Shown piece after piece: positions 1 to 8,822 of a stretch of DNA of 64,000 bases. The DNA is taken from the NCBI RefSeq assembly GCF_003605435.1, contig NZ_QXQB01000004.1, positions 434,001-498,000 of the forward strand. The letters run 5' to 3'. Position 1 is the first letter of the stretch. Every line of letters starts with the position of its first letter. Origin of the DNA: Paenibacillus pinisoli. GTDB taxonomy: Bacteria; Bacillota; Bacilli; Paenibacillales; Paenibacillaceae. Below the pieces are notes generated by a model. It made no database searches. It was not told where the DNA came from and saw nothing but the letters and a program-made list of their open reading frames with translations. Position numbers and translations under genes: made by a program.

Positions 1-1053
1 CGCCGCATTTCACTTAACCATATCAGCTACTCGCAATCCGCCGAAGAGATGATTGCGAACGGCTTGCTTGATGTTGTTGCGTTCAACAGCCCGCAATTCC
101 AGGAATGGACGGAGGAAGGGCTCACCTCGCTGCTGGAGCCGCAGCTGTCCGACGAGCGGCTGTACCGCATTGCGGAGGAAGCCTTCGTGCATGACGGAGC
201 GCTGTTTGCGAAGCCGGTCTCCTTCTCTCCGGTCGTCTTGTGCTATAACAAGGAGCACTTCGCGAGGGCGGGCATAGACGCCCCCGACAGCTACTGGACC
301 TGGCAGGATCTGATTGATGCAGCGGCGAAGCTGTCGGAATCGCGCGGGAAGCCGGGCATCTACTTCCTGCCGACCTCCGAGAACCGCTATTCCGTCTTCC
401 TGCTGCAAGGCGCAGGAAGCTATCGGGGAGGCGATCGGCCTGAGGGGCTGCTGGACGGCTTGTCGACGCTTAACAGCCTGATTGAGAACCGTTCCATCTT
501 CCCGAATTATTGGGCGCACGGCAATGACGAGACGATTCAGCTGTTCGTCGAGGGCCAGGTGTCTATCATCCTGTGCACGTACTTTAATCTGAATGAATTT
601 GCCCATACGACGATCGATTACGACATCTGTCCGCTGCCTGTCCTGCACAGAGGCGATCCGCAGCGCACGCTGCTGCTGTCGATCGGAATGTCGGTTGTGA
701 AGCAGTCCAGAGTGAAGGAGGCGGCTCGCCGCTTCGTCGACTTCCTCTCGTCGGAGGAAGCGCAGGGCATGATCAGAGACAAGACGATGAGTATTCCGGC
801 CCGCAAGGAGTCTGCCAGCCGCAGCGCGGGCGGCGCGCTCAGACTGCCGTCCAGGTATGCCATGTTCAGGGAGCTTCAACCTTCCTTCGCCTACCATAGC
901 GATCTTGGCTTTCAGATGAAGGATCTGAGGAAGATTACAAAGTGGCTGAAGGAATATTGGTCTAATATGATCGATGAGAACGAACTGAGCAGCAAGCTGA
1001 TGGAGCTGAGCTCAGACGACCGCAAGAGCGGGCAGCCGGCAGGCATGCCCTAA
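1..1053 (+). CDS. ABC-type solute-binding protein, 5' end cut off
   Basis: The frame is open from base 1 to the TAA at 1051-1053, so the start lies outside the window. The 350 visible residues resemble the MalE-like (family 1) sugar-binding fold: a hinge segment with WTWQDLIDAAAKL and a C-terminal VDFLSSEEAQGMI segment, which is typical of these proteins. A strong terminator follows directly and no permease gene comes next, so it is either an orphan binding protein or, as found in some Paenibacillus proteins, a cytosolic regulator in which a GntR helix-turn-helix is fused to a binding-protein domain. The missing N-terminus (lipobox or HTH) would decide. Family call firm, exact role uncertain. 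Confidence 0.85.
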   Translation, partial: RRISLNHISYSQSAEEMIANGLLDVVAFNSPQFQEWTEEGLTSLLEPQLSDERLYRIAEEAFVHDGALFAKPVSFSPVVLCYNKEHFARAGIDAPDSYWTWQDLIDAAAKLSESRGKPGIYFLPTSENRYSVFLLQGAGSYRGGDRPEGLLDGLSTLNSLIENRSIFPNYWAHGNDETIQLFVEGQVSIILCTYFNLNEFAHTTIDYDICPLPVLHRGDPQRTLLLSIGMSVVKQSRVKEAARRFVDFLSSEEAQGMIRDKTMSIPARKESASRSAGGALRLPSRYAMFRELQPSFAYHSDLGFQMKDLRKITKWLKEYWSNMIDENELSSKLMELSSDDRKSGQPAGMP

Positions 1054-1074
1054 AGCGGCAATACAGCACTAGAA

Positions 1075-1108
1075 CCGTCCAAGCCTATAGGCTTGGACGG
1101 TTTTTTTT
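1075..1108 (+). terminator. Rho-independent terminator after the binding-protein gene
   Basis: An 11-bp perfect stem (CCGTCCAAGCC / GGCTTGGACGG) with a TATA loop is followed by eight T. It separates the partial gene from the downstream operon. Confidence 0.95.
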
Positions 1109-1207
1109 CCACAATCGAATTTGTAAGTTAGGCCTCGGGTAGAGGTTTTTTTATTTGCTATCCCTTGTACGCGCTTTCAACTTCTAGAGAATTCAGAAAA
1201 ATAGTTG

Positions 1208-1237
1208 TTGACGTCTTTGTAAAAGCGGGCTTATAAT
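1208..1237 (+). promoter_or_regulatory. Sigma-A-type promoter of the sugar operon
   Basis: TTGACG (1208-1213) and TATAAT (1232-1237) are separated by 18 bp. It is the only good promoter seen between the terminator at 1108 and the first gene at 1330, and it probably drives the whole co-directional block to about 14987. The rest of the 276-bp gap is AT-rich and holds no gene. Confidence 0.8.
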
Positions 1238-1240
1238 CAA

Positions 1241-1266
1241 TACATCAGAAGTACATCAGTGATGTA
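1241..1266. promoter_or_regulatory. Operator-like repeat just downstream of the promoter
   Basis: TACATCAG occurs twice in direct orientation (1241 and 1252), and the second copy forms a dyad TACATC-AGT-GATGTA (1252-1266). Its position, overlapping the expected transcription start, is that of a repressor site. The binding protein is unknown; a GntR-type regulator would be a reasonable guess. Confidence 0.55.
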
Positions 1267-1329
1267 TATCACTATGAAATTATTGGTAATTATCAATCAA
1301 TAGTAAATCAGAATGGAGCGGAATGCATC

Positions 1330-2325
1330 ATGCGAGCGATTAAGAGCCGGAATGGCGCTGCGGTAGTCGTCGATCTTCCGGAACCGGAGATCAAGCCGCA
1401 GTATGTCAAAGTAAAAATTCATTATTCCTCCGTCAGCATCGGCACAGAGCTCCTGATGATCCGGACGAATCCGGAAGCGGCGCTGGGCTACAGCGCAGCC
1501 GGGGTCGTCATTCAAGTAGGAGAAGGCGTCACTCATATCAAGCCGGGAGACCGGGTAGCTTGCTATGGTACGCCGGCCCACCGGGAAATTATGCTTTCAC
1601 CCAAGCATCTCGCCGTCAAAATTCCGGATGGCGTATCGATGCAGGAGGCGGCGTTCTCCGGTATTGGAGCGATTGCGATCCACGCGCTGCGGCAAGCGGA
1701 TTTGACCTTCGGCGAATCCGTAGTAGTGCAGGGCGTAGGCATATTAGGCCAAATTATTGCAGCGATTGCCCATGCGTCCAACTTCCGCGTAATCGGCCTG
1801 GACCCCATTGCCGAGCGCAGAGAGAAGCTGCTGGAAGCCGGGATCCGATACGCGTATGGCAGCGCGGATGAGATTGGCACAGCGCTTAAGACGGCTACGA
1901 TCGGCGGGAAAGGCGCGGATGCCGTGCTGGTGTGCGCCAGCAACCGCAGCCACAGCCACATCGATACGGCGATCGGCTGGCTTCGGGATAGAGGCAAAAT
2001 CGTCGTTGTCGGCGATACGGGCTGCGACTTCAACCGGGACCTGCTATTCGCGAAGGAAGCAAGCGTTCACATTTCGCGGGCGGGCGGCCCGGGGCGCTAT
2101 GAAGCCGATTATGAGCAGCTCGGATTCGATTATCCGATCGGCTACATCAGATGGACAGAAGGCCGCAACATAGGAGATTTCCTGCGGATGATCGATGAGA
2201 GAAGAATCGATATCGCTTCCTTGATTACGGACGAAGTTTCCTTCGAAGCTCTCCCAGAGCTATATGAGCGTTACGAGCGCGAGCCGAACAAGATGCTGGG
2301 AATCGTCGTTCGATTCCATGACTAA
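1330..2325 (+). CDS. MDR-family (zinc alcohol dehydrogenase-like) oxidoreductase
   Basis: A 331-residue medium-chain dehydrogenase/reductase with an N-terminal GroES-like half (GYSAAGVVIQVGEGV near residues 53-67) and a Rossmann half with GVGILG at 135-140. Asp158 ends the second strand and suggests NAD rather than NADP. The usual catalytic zinc ligand pattern (Cys, then GHE) is not visible: the segment reads SIGTELLMIR. This places it with divergent MDR proteins often annotated as zinc-binding dehydrogenases. ATG at 1330 has GGAG (1315-1318) upstream. As first gene of the operon it may oxidise the imported sugar or a derivative; the substrate is not deducible from sequence. Confidence 0.85.
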   Translation: MRAIKSRNGAAVVVDLPEPEIKPQYVKVKIHYSSVSIGTELLMIRTNPEAALGYSAAGVVIQVGEGVTHIKPGDRVACYGTPAHREIMLSPKHLAVKIPDGVSMQEAAFSGIGAIAIHALRQADLTFGESVVVQGVGILGQIIAAIAHASNFRVIGLDPIAERREKLLEAGIRYAYGSADEIGTALKTATIGGKGADAVLVCASNRSHSHIDTAIGWLRDRGKIVVVGDTGCDFNRDLLFAKEASVHISRAGGPGRYEADYEQLGFDYPIGYIRWTEGRNIGDFLRMIDERRIDIASLITDEVSFEALPELYERYEREPNKMLGIVVRFHD

Positions 2326-2345
2326 CGGGAGGAGTGAAAGCGCTT

Positions 2346-3302
2346 ATGCAAGAGATCGCTAGGGGCGCCAAGGCGGCTAAGCGGCCGGAAGGATCGCGTC
2401 CGAAATGGGTCAAGACATTCCTTCGTTACCGGTGGCTCTATCTGTTCATGGTGCCGGGACTGCTGTACTACATCATCTTCCACTACGTGCCGATGTTCGG
2501 GCTGGTCGTCGCTTTCCAGGACTACAACCTGATGAAGGGCGTCTGGGGAAGCCCCTGGGTAGGCTTTGACAATTTCAGAACGGTCTTCTCATCGCCGGAC
2601 TTTCTGGTCCTGATGAAGAACACCATTATCCTTAGCGTCTATCGGATCGTGTTCAATATGTTCCCCGACTTGATTCTGGCGCTTATGCTGAACGAGATAC
2701 GGGTGCGCTGGTTCAAAAAGTGGATCCAGACGCTCACCTACGGTCCTCACTTTCTGTCTTGGATTATCGTATATGGCATTGTGTTTTCCTTCTTTGCGCC
2801 GGGCTCCGGCCTCATCACGAACTTCATCCGCGACTTGGGCTGGACGCCGATCGACGTCCTTACCAGCTCGGAGTGGTTCCGGACGCTGCTCCTGAGCACG
2901 GATATATGGAAGAGCACAGGCTACGGAGCGATTATTTATTTGGCCGCGCTGGCGGGCATCAACAATGAGCTTTATGAATCCGCTGCCATTGACGGAGCGG
3001 GGCGCTGGCGGCAGATGTGGCATATTACGCTGCCGGGCGTGCGGGATGTATTCATCCTTCTGATCATCCTGAGACTGGGGAATATTCTCGACGCGGGCTT
3101 CGAGCAGGTTTACATTTTCTTGAATGTACGCGTTTACGATGTCGGAGATATATTGGATACCTGGATATTCAGAAGAGGTATCGAGCAGCTTGATTTCAGC
3201 GTTCCTGCGGCGGTCGGCGTCTTCAAATCCATTATCGGATTTGTGCTCGTCATACTTGCGAACAAGCTGGCCAAGCGCTTCGGAGGTTCGGGAATATGGT
3301 AA
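2346..3302 (+). CDS. Sugar ABC transporter permease, LplB type
   Basis: About 318 residues with six predicted membrane segments and the cytoplasmic EAA loop (ELYESAAIDGAGRWRQMWHI near residue 210-230) that docks on the ATPase. It resembles the LplB/YteP permeases that import oligosaccharides in Bacillus and Paenibacillus. The ATG at 2346 is preferred because GGGAGGAG (2327-2334) sits about 11 bases upstream; an in-frame GTG at 2334 overlaps that site. No ATPase gene is in the cluster, as usual for this class, which shares an MsmX-type ATPase encoded elsewhere. Confidence 0.93.
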   Translation: MQEIARGAKAAKRPEGSRPKWVKTFLRYRWLYLFMVPGLLYYIIFHYVPMFGLVVAFQDYNLMKGVWGSPWVGFDNFRTVFSSPDFLVLMKNTIILSVYRIVFNMFPDLILALMLNEIRVRWFKKWIQTLTYGPHFLSWIIVYGIVFSFFAPGSGLITNFIRDLGWTPIDVLTSSEWFRTLLLSTDIWKSTGYGAIIYLAALAGINNELYESAAIDGAGRWRQMWHITLPGVRDVFILLIILRLGNILDAGFEQVYIFLNVRVYDVGDILDTWIFRRGIEQLDFSVPAAVGVFKSIIGFVLVILANKLAKRFGGSGIW

Positions 3303-3326
3303 TGAAATGGCTGGAGGTGGTGGAGC

Positions 3327-4214
3327 ATGCCGTTCCTGTTCAAAAAATCGCTGTCTGACCGTGTGGCGGACGGAATTATCTACCTGGTGCTTGCACTATT
3401 CGGTATTGCGACCTTGTTCCCGATTTACTACGTATTTGTCGTCTCCATTACGCCTTATACGGAAGTGCTCAAAAACGGCGGGTTCCTGCTTATACCGAAA
3501 TCAATCACATTCGACGCTTTCCAAGCGATATTCAGCAGTGGAGTTGTCCCTCGCGCCTTGCAAATTACCGTACTCATTACGGTTTGCGGCACAGCGCTGA
3601 ACTTGCTGGTTACGACGCTACTTGCGTATCCGCTTTCTAAGAAGTTTTTGCCGGGGAGAAATCCCGTCTTGCTGGCGCTGATCTTTACGATGCTGTTCTC
3701 GGGCGGTCTCATTCCGACCTTCCTGACCGTCAAGGCGGTCGGCCTGATGAATACGCTGTGGGCGCTTATTATTCCGGGGCTGGTCTCGACCTTCAACCTG
3801 CTAATTATGAAAACTTACTTCGAATCGCTGCCTCCGGAGATTGAAGAGGCGGCGAAGGTAGACGGCTGCGGCGACGCGCGGACCTTGATGTCCATCGTGC
3901 TTCCGCTGTCGATGCCAATCATGGCGACGCTGGGCTTGTTCTACGGCGTCAATCATTGGAACGCTTATTTCGGCGGCATTATGTACCTGAACGACCGGGA
4001 TCTGTATCCGCTGCAGGTCGTGCTGCGCAACATGATCATTACGCCGAGCGTAAGCCAGGAGCTGGCCGTGCCGCAGACGCAGCTGAGCGCGCTGCCTCCC
4101 GAATCGATCAAGATGGCGACGGTTGTCGTCGCGATTGTTCCGGTTCTTATCGTGTATCCTTTTCTACAAAAATATTTCATTAAAGGGATGCTGCTTGGAG
4201 CAGTAAAGGGGTAA
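3327..4214 (+). CDS. Sugar ABC transporter permease, LplC/YtcP type
   Basis: A 295-residue MalG-type permease with six membrane segments and the EAA loop at about 168-197 (PPEIEEAAKVDGCGDARTL). It should pair with the preceding permease (gap 24 bp) and the following lipoprotein to form an importer for an oligosaccharide or modified sugar. The ATG at 3327 has GGAGGTGGAG directly upstream. Confidence 0.93.
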   Translation: MPFLFKKSLSDRVADGIIYLVLALFGIATLFPIYYVFVVSITPYTEVLKNGGFLLIPKSITFDAFQAIFSSGVVPRALQITVLITVCGTALNLLVTTLLAYPLSKKFLPGRNPVLLALIFTMLFSGGLIPTFLTVKAVGLMNTLWALIIPGLVSTFNLLIMKTYFESLPPEIEEAAKVDGCGDARTLMSIVLPLSMPIMATLGLFYGVNHWNAYFGGIMYLNDRDLYPLQVVLRNMIITPSVSQELAVPQTQLSALPPESIKMATVVVAIVPVLIVYPFLQKYFIKGMLLGAVKG

Positions 4215-4359
4215 TCACAGGCAAGACAGCCAGCAGACGGAGGGGGAATGTCCGGGCGCCTAAGCGCGAACTTCTATTAGAGAGAGACAAGAGCAATGCC
4301 GCATGAAGGAAAGAGCAGAAACCTTGAAACCTATCTCATACTTTAGGAGGTCATGCAAC

Positions 4360-5982
4360 ATGAAAGGAACCAAATCGCTATTATTGGTGCTTATGGCAAT
4401 CATCCTTACACTGACAGCATGCAGCGGCAACAACAAGTCGAACCAGAAGCCGTCCTCGCAGCCGTCGTCAAGCTCGAATACGGGCGGAGAGACGTCGGAG
4501 CCGGCGCGGGAGAAGATCAAACTGAACTGGTTCGTGACGGCTTCGGCGGATGCGATTCTTCCGAAGGGCGACCAGGACTTTGTGAAAGCCGCAATCGATG
4601 AGAAGTTCAACGTCGATCTGAAAATCAACTACATGCCGTTTGGCCAGGACTATCAGAACAAGCTGAATTCCATGGTAGCTTCAAGCGACATTCCGGATGT
4701 ATTTTTTATCGACGGCATTTCCTCCAACCAGTACATCAAGGACGGCATTGCCCGCGATATGACGGGAATCGTCACGCCTGAGAATATGCCGAATTACTTC
4801 AAGTATTGGGTAAGCGAAGACGCGCTTCCGAAGTATCAGGTGCAAGGCCAGTTCGCCAGAGCGCCGATTCCGTACGAGAAGTACTTCTACCGCTCCTATT
4901 ATATCCGCCAAGACTGGCTGGATAAGCTCGGACTGCCGATGCCGAAGTCTTACGACGAGATGGTCAGCGTGATGCAAGCCTTCACGAACGACGATCCGGA
5001 CGGCAACGGCAAAAAAGATACTTACGGCTTCACCGCTTTCGGCAACGGCACCAACATGTCGCTTGAATTCCCGACCTACGTCAAAAACGGCTTGTTCGGC
5101 GACTTCAACATTGTAGGCGACGAATTCATCGATACCCGTACCGATCTGAAGATGCAGCAGGTGCTGGAAGATACCAAAGCGCTGATCGGCTCCGGCGTAG
5201 TCGATCCGGACTGGCTGCTGAACAAAAACGGCCAGCAAATCGAAAAAGCGGTTCAAGGCAAAGTCGGCATCATTCTCGGCTTCGGCAAAAACCTGGCCTT
5301 CGACAAAAACCCGGAAGGGCTGCAGATGAAAACAAAAGAAGTAACAGGCAACCAGGATGCCAACTGGATGCCGTTCGATCCATTCGCTGAAACTGGCACG
5401 TATATTGATCCGGTACCGGGCAACCCATTCCTGCTGAGCTCCAAGTCGTCCGAAGAGGCGATCAATCGCTCTGTGGAAATTCTGGATTGGCTCGCGGGCG
5501 AAGAAGGCTTCCTGCTTACGCACTACGGCCGCGAAGGCACAGAGTATACGCGTGACGGCACAACCATCACGCTAAACCAAGATGCCATCAAGTCCAATAT
5601 TACCGATAACGGCAACTTCCTGTCCGTCTACAACTGGTTCACGCCGATCTCCGGTCCGGAGGAATTCGGCATCGTCGTAGCCGATCCGAACGTGACAGAC
5701 CGCGACCGCGCGATCGTAGAGACGATCACTTCCTATAAGATCGTTCCTTCCGTAGGCACGAGCATGGTTGTTAAGGAAGGCATGGACCTCGGCGCGCTGC
5801 GCGCCAGAATGAACGAGCTACAAGTCAAAATTATTTATGACGAGAAGGATGCGTCCAACTGGCCAAAATACCGCGAAGAGCTCATGACCAAATACGGCGG
5901 CAAAGAAATTTTCGAATTCTATGCCGAGCAAGTAACAGAGGCAAGAGGACAGTCCGTTACGTTCAAGGGCGACAACAACTAA
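4360..5982 (+). CDS. Extracellular sugar-binding lipoprotein, LplA type
   Basis: A 540-residue lipoprotein. The signal peptide ends in a lipobox LTAC with the modified Cys at residue 21, followed by a Ser/Asn-rich linker. The mature part is a large family-1 solute-binding domain like LplA and YtcQ. The start at 4360 is set by TAGGAGG (4344-4350); an upstream in-frame ATG at 4303 would spoil the signal peptide and has no ribosome site. It is the substrate-capture subunit for the two permeases just upstream. Ligand unknown; the enzymes downstream suggest a deoxy sugar, pentose or acidic sugar, possibly oligomeric. Confidence 0.93.
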   Translation: MKGTKSLLLVLMAIILTLTACSGNNKSNQKPSSQPSSSSNTGGETSEPAREKIKLNWFVTASADAILPKGDQDFVKAAIDEKFNVDLKINYMPFGQDYQNKLNSMVASSDIPDVFFIDGISSNQYIKDGIARDMTGIVTPENMPNYFKYWVSEDALPKYQVQGQFARAPIPYEKYFYRSYYIRQDWLDKLGLPMPKSYDEMVSVMQAFTNDDPDGNGKKDTYGFTAFGNGTNMSLEFPTYVKNGLFGDFNIVGDEFIDTRTDLKMQQVLEDTKALIGSGVVDPDWLLNKNGQQIEKAVQGKVGIILGFGKNLAFDKNPEGLQMKTKEVTGNQDANWMPFDPFAETGTYIDPVPGNPFLLSSKSSEEAINRSVEILDWLAGEEGFLLTHYGREGTEYTRDGTTITLNQDAIKSNITDNGNFLSVYNWFTPISGPEEFGIVVADPNVTDRDRAIVETITSYKIVPSVGTSMVVKEGMDLGALRARMNELQVKIIYDEKDASNWPKYREELMTKYGGKEIFEFYAEQVTEARGQSVTFKGDNN

Positions 5983-6060
5983 TCGAATAGAAGGGGATGG
6001 AGAGTCGCATGATGCCGGCTCTCCTCTCTCTATCCGCACAAGAACGAAGGAGGCTTCATC

Positions 6061-8136
6061 ATGGACTACAATGCCGGAGCACCAATGATTCGGGTACAGA
6101 CGGTCAAGGCGCTGAAGGCGTTGCCGGAGGAGTGCCGGATACCGGGAGGCTCCGTCTGGGTGGAAGGCTATAAGGAAGCGGGAGATGCGGGGGCGAAGCT
6201 GGTGTACTGGTCGCAATTATGCATGTCCCCGGATAACGGCGGAACCGTCCATGCGCCTGAGGATGGCGGAGAGGGTCGCTGGCTGGTCAGGCATGACGGC
6301 GTAGGGCGCTTCAGCTGGTTCGGACATTTTGGTGCCGACCATGCGGCGGATGACGCCTTGGACGCCATGGTGAACGATCCATCCGTCCGCCGGATCGAAG
6401 CAGGCGCGGATCTGCGCTTTATCCGGCGCCATCAGTATAGCCGGAGCCGTATTGAGCTTGATTTTGGCGGCTTCGCGGTCTATACGGAAGGGATGGAGGA
6501 TGCGCCGGACAATGATCCCTTCGCGGCGCTGCTTTTATTCCGGGGCAAGCTGGCTGACAGGGAGCAGACCATTGAGCTGATGGAGCCGCTTGCGGAGATG
6601 GATGAGAGATTCCCCGTTGCTGAAGCGGAAGCGTTCCTGCCCGGCGACTGGTGGATCGTCCGCAGCGACAAGCTGAGGGGCGGGGCGGAGCGCGAGCTGG
6701 AGAAGATGCTGCGGGTAACCGAGGTGCTGGACGACGGTCGCGTGCGCTTCGATTACAAGAACGGCTGGAGGCTGGAAGCCGGCCGGAAGATCAGCTACCG
6801 CAAGGTAGAGCCGGTCGTCGGCGCCAACGTCCGCAACATGAAATTCCACGGGGCGGGAACAACGATGGCTGCGGGCTCTCATCCGGTGGCTTATGAGTTC
6901 GCGTCGGAATGCCATGTGTCCGATATCGATGCCTATCGCACGTTTTGGCCGGTCGTCATGCGGCGCTACTGCTCCCACTACATAACGGAGCGATGCAAGC
7001 TGACCAATCCCGTCGAGGTGCTGATCGGGGGCACCGGCTACCTGACTCAGCAAATCTACTGTCTGTACGGCGTGGTGCGGGACTGCCTGACAAGCAACGG
7101 CAGGCATTTGAATGATTTTACCGGCTCCGCTTACGGCTATGTAGAGAATTGCCATGCCGATGGCGACGACCTGGGCGCATTCGTGACACACGGCCAATAT
7201 GAGCATGATTTGACGTATGTAGGCAATTCCGGCCTGATGTCCTTTGCCAACAGCGGTCCGACCTGGGGCGAGAGCGCCAAGCGGATTACGGTGAAGCAGC
7301 ATGTCGGCTCCTGGTTCATCGCCCACCGGAAGGTGACGGATTTGACGCTGGAGGATGTGCATGTATTCAAGCGGGACGGAGTTGAGAACGCAGCCAATAC
7401 CGGCTCGTTCTGGCTCAATGCGGACGGCGTGCAGATGAAGAACTGCACGGCGGAGGCGATGGTCCGTTTCGTGCAAGTATCGGACCGGTCAAGCAGGCCG
7501 AATGTGGCTGAGAACAGCTCCTTCACCGTGACGAAGGGACGAAGGCTGTCGCATGCGGGAGTGGACGGCAAGCTGCAATTCGTCCGCTGCCGCTTCCTCG
7601 GACTGGACGGGAACCGCTTCGAGGGCGGCGGCGAGCTGAGCTTCCGCGATTGCGAGTGGCAAGGGGCAAGCGAGCATTCGTCCGCAGTAAGCATAGCCGG
7701 CGCAAGCTTCAGCTTCACCGGCGGCAGTATGGCCAATACCGGCGTCGAGATGACCGGCGCGGGAGCCAAGCTAATTGAAATTGCTGGAGGCGCGCGGTTA
7801 AGCGGCACCAATGCCGGCAAGGCGCTGCTGAAGAGAGCGGCGTCACAAGAGACGCAAGGCAGAACAGAGTGGCGCCTCGCAGGATACATCAGCCGGGCAG
7901 CCGATAGCGAGACGGCACATGTGGAATTGAACGGCGCGCCGCATGCGTACCTGGCGAGCGGCGTCACGTTCGAGGGCGGCCGTTTTCACTGTCCGGAGGG
8001 CGCATTCGGAGAAGGCGGCTATATGCTGCACAAAGATAATATCGAGCTGAACGTCTGCCGCGAGGTGATGCCGGCTGAGCGAAGCGGCGTCCAGCATGCG
8101 CTTCATAATATGAACATCACTACTGGAGGGTATTGA
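6061..8136 (+). CDS. Right-handed beta-helix protein with a tailspike-like head, no signal peptide
   Basis: A 691-residue protein. Residues about 10-90 resemble the head of phage tailspikes and GH28-related proteins (a VKALKAL start, then GY..AGD.GA...W..........DNGGTVHAP, then a W-FG-FGAD..ADDALDAM segment), which leads into a pectate-lyase-3-type fold. The central part has the short repeated strands of a parallel beta-helix. No signal peptide or membrane segment is visible, so it probably works in the cytoplasm on imported material, as a lyase, glycosidase or epimerase. ATG 6061 has AAGGAGG upstream. It sits between the binding protein and the RraA gene; the catalytic residues cannot be assigned. 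Confidence 0.75.
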   Translation: MDYNAGAPMIRVQTVKALKALPEECRIPGGSVWVEGYKEAGDAGAKLVYWSQLCMSPDNGGTVHAPEDGGEGRWLVRHDGVGRFSWFGHFGADHAADDALDAMVNDPSVRRIEAGADLRFIRRHQYSRSRIELDFGGFAVYTEGMEDAPDNDPFAALLLFRGKLADREQTIELMEPLAEMDERFPVAEAEAFLPGDWWIVRSDKLRGGAERELEKMLRVTEVLDDGRVRFDYKNGWRLEAGRKISYRKVEPVVGANVRNMKFHGAGTTMAAGSHPVAYEFASECHVSDIDAYRTFWPVVMRRYCSHYITERCKLTNPVEVLIGGTGYLTQQIYCLYGVVRDCLTSNGRHLNDFTGSAYGYVENCHADGDDLGAFVTHGQYEHDLTYVGNSGLMSFANSGPTWGESAKRITVKQHVGSWFIAHRKVTDLTLEDVHVFKRDGVENAANTGSFWLNADGVQMKNCTAEAMVRFVQVSDRSSRPNVAENSSFTVTKGRRLSHAGVDGKLQFVRCRFLGLDGNRFEGGGELSFRDCEWQGASEHSSAVSIAGASFSFTGGSMANTGVEMTGAGAKLIEIAGGARLSGTNAGKALLKRAASQETQGRTEWRLAGYISRAADSETAHVELNGAPHAYLASGVTFEGGRFHCPEGAFGEGGYMLHKDNIELNVCREVMPAERSGVQHALHNMNITTGGY

Positions 8137-8138
8137 AC

Positions 8139-8795
8139 ATGAACGATCAACAACTATTTGAGCTAATGGAATCGAAGCTGTATGCGGCAGTAATCTCAGA
8201 TACATTGGATGAGCTGGGCCACCGCAATCAGGTGATGCGCGAAAACATTAATCCGATCGTGAAGGATTGGGTCGTAGCGGGCCGCGCGAAAACCATTCTG
8301 TCCGTGGATGTGCATTATGTGCCAGAGGATCCGTACGCGAAGGAGATTGAGGCGGTAGACAGCGTGAAGCCTAACGAAGTGGTTATCGGCTGTACGAATG
8401 AATCGAAGCAGAATGGTCTGTGGGGCGAGCTGTTGTCCACCGCCTCGAAGATGCGCGGCGCCAGAGGCGCGATCGTCGACGGCTTGATCCGCGATACCCA
8501 GAAGATCGAAGAGCTGGGCTTCCCGGTATTCGCAACCGGCACGAAGCCGGTCGATTCGCAGGGCAGAGGCCTCGTCATCGACTATGACATTCCGGTGCTG
8601 TGCGGCGGAGTGATGGTGCATCCGGGCGACGTCATCTTCGGCGACCGCGACGGCATTGTGGTTATCCCGCAAGCGCTGGTGGATGAAGTGTTCCAGCGCG
8701 CCATGGACAAGGTGACGCGCGAGAACCATACGCGCGACGAGCTGCTTCAGGGCCGCACGCTGCGCGAAGTGTATGACAAATACGGCGTACTGTAA
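8139..8795 (+). CDS. RraA-family protein (possible keto-acid aldolase)
   Basis: A 218-residue RraA-like protein with the family signature RD at residues 118-119 inside DGLIRDT, and a Gly-rich region near 93-96. The family includes RraA regulators of RNase E and class II 4-hydroxy-4-methyl-2-oxoglutarate (HMG/CHA) aldolases. In sugar clusters such proteins are mostly metal-dependent aldolases or decarboxylases of keto acids. The start is ATG 8139, placed by GGAGGG at 8125-8130; the stop of the previous gene (8134-8136) lies between the two, so the genes are nearly overlapping. Cleavage of a 2-keto-3-deoxy acid would fit the operon, but this is inference. Confidence 0.85.
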   Translation: MNDQQLFELMESKLYAAVISDTLDELGHRNQVMRENINPIVKDWVVAGRAKTILSVDVHYVPEDPYAKEIEAVDSVKPNEVVIGCTNESKQNGLWGELLSTASKMRGARGAIVDGLIRDTQKIEELGFPVFATGTKPVDSQGRGLVIDYDIPVLCGGVMVHPGDVIFGDRDGIVVIPQALVDEVFQRAMDKVTRENHTRDELLQGRTLREVYDKYGVL

Positions 8796-8822
8796 GACGC
8801 GCTGGCGAAGGAGCGAACCGGC

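Noticed and set aside
4681..5523. 280-codon minus-strand frame inside the LplA gene (and similar long antisense frames in hemE, pepF and the beta-helix gene)
   Set aside because: Typical shadow frames of GC-biased codons; the sense genes are clearly real.
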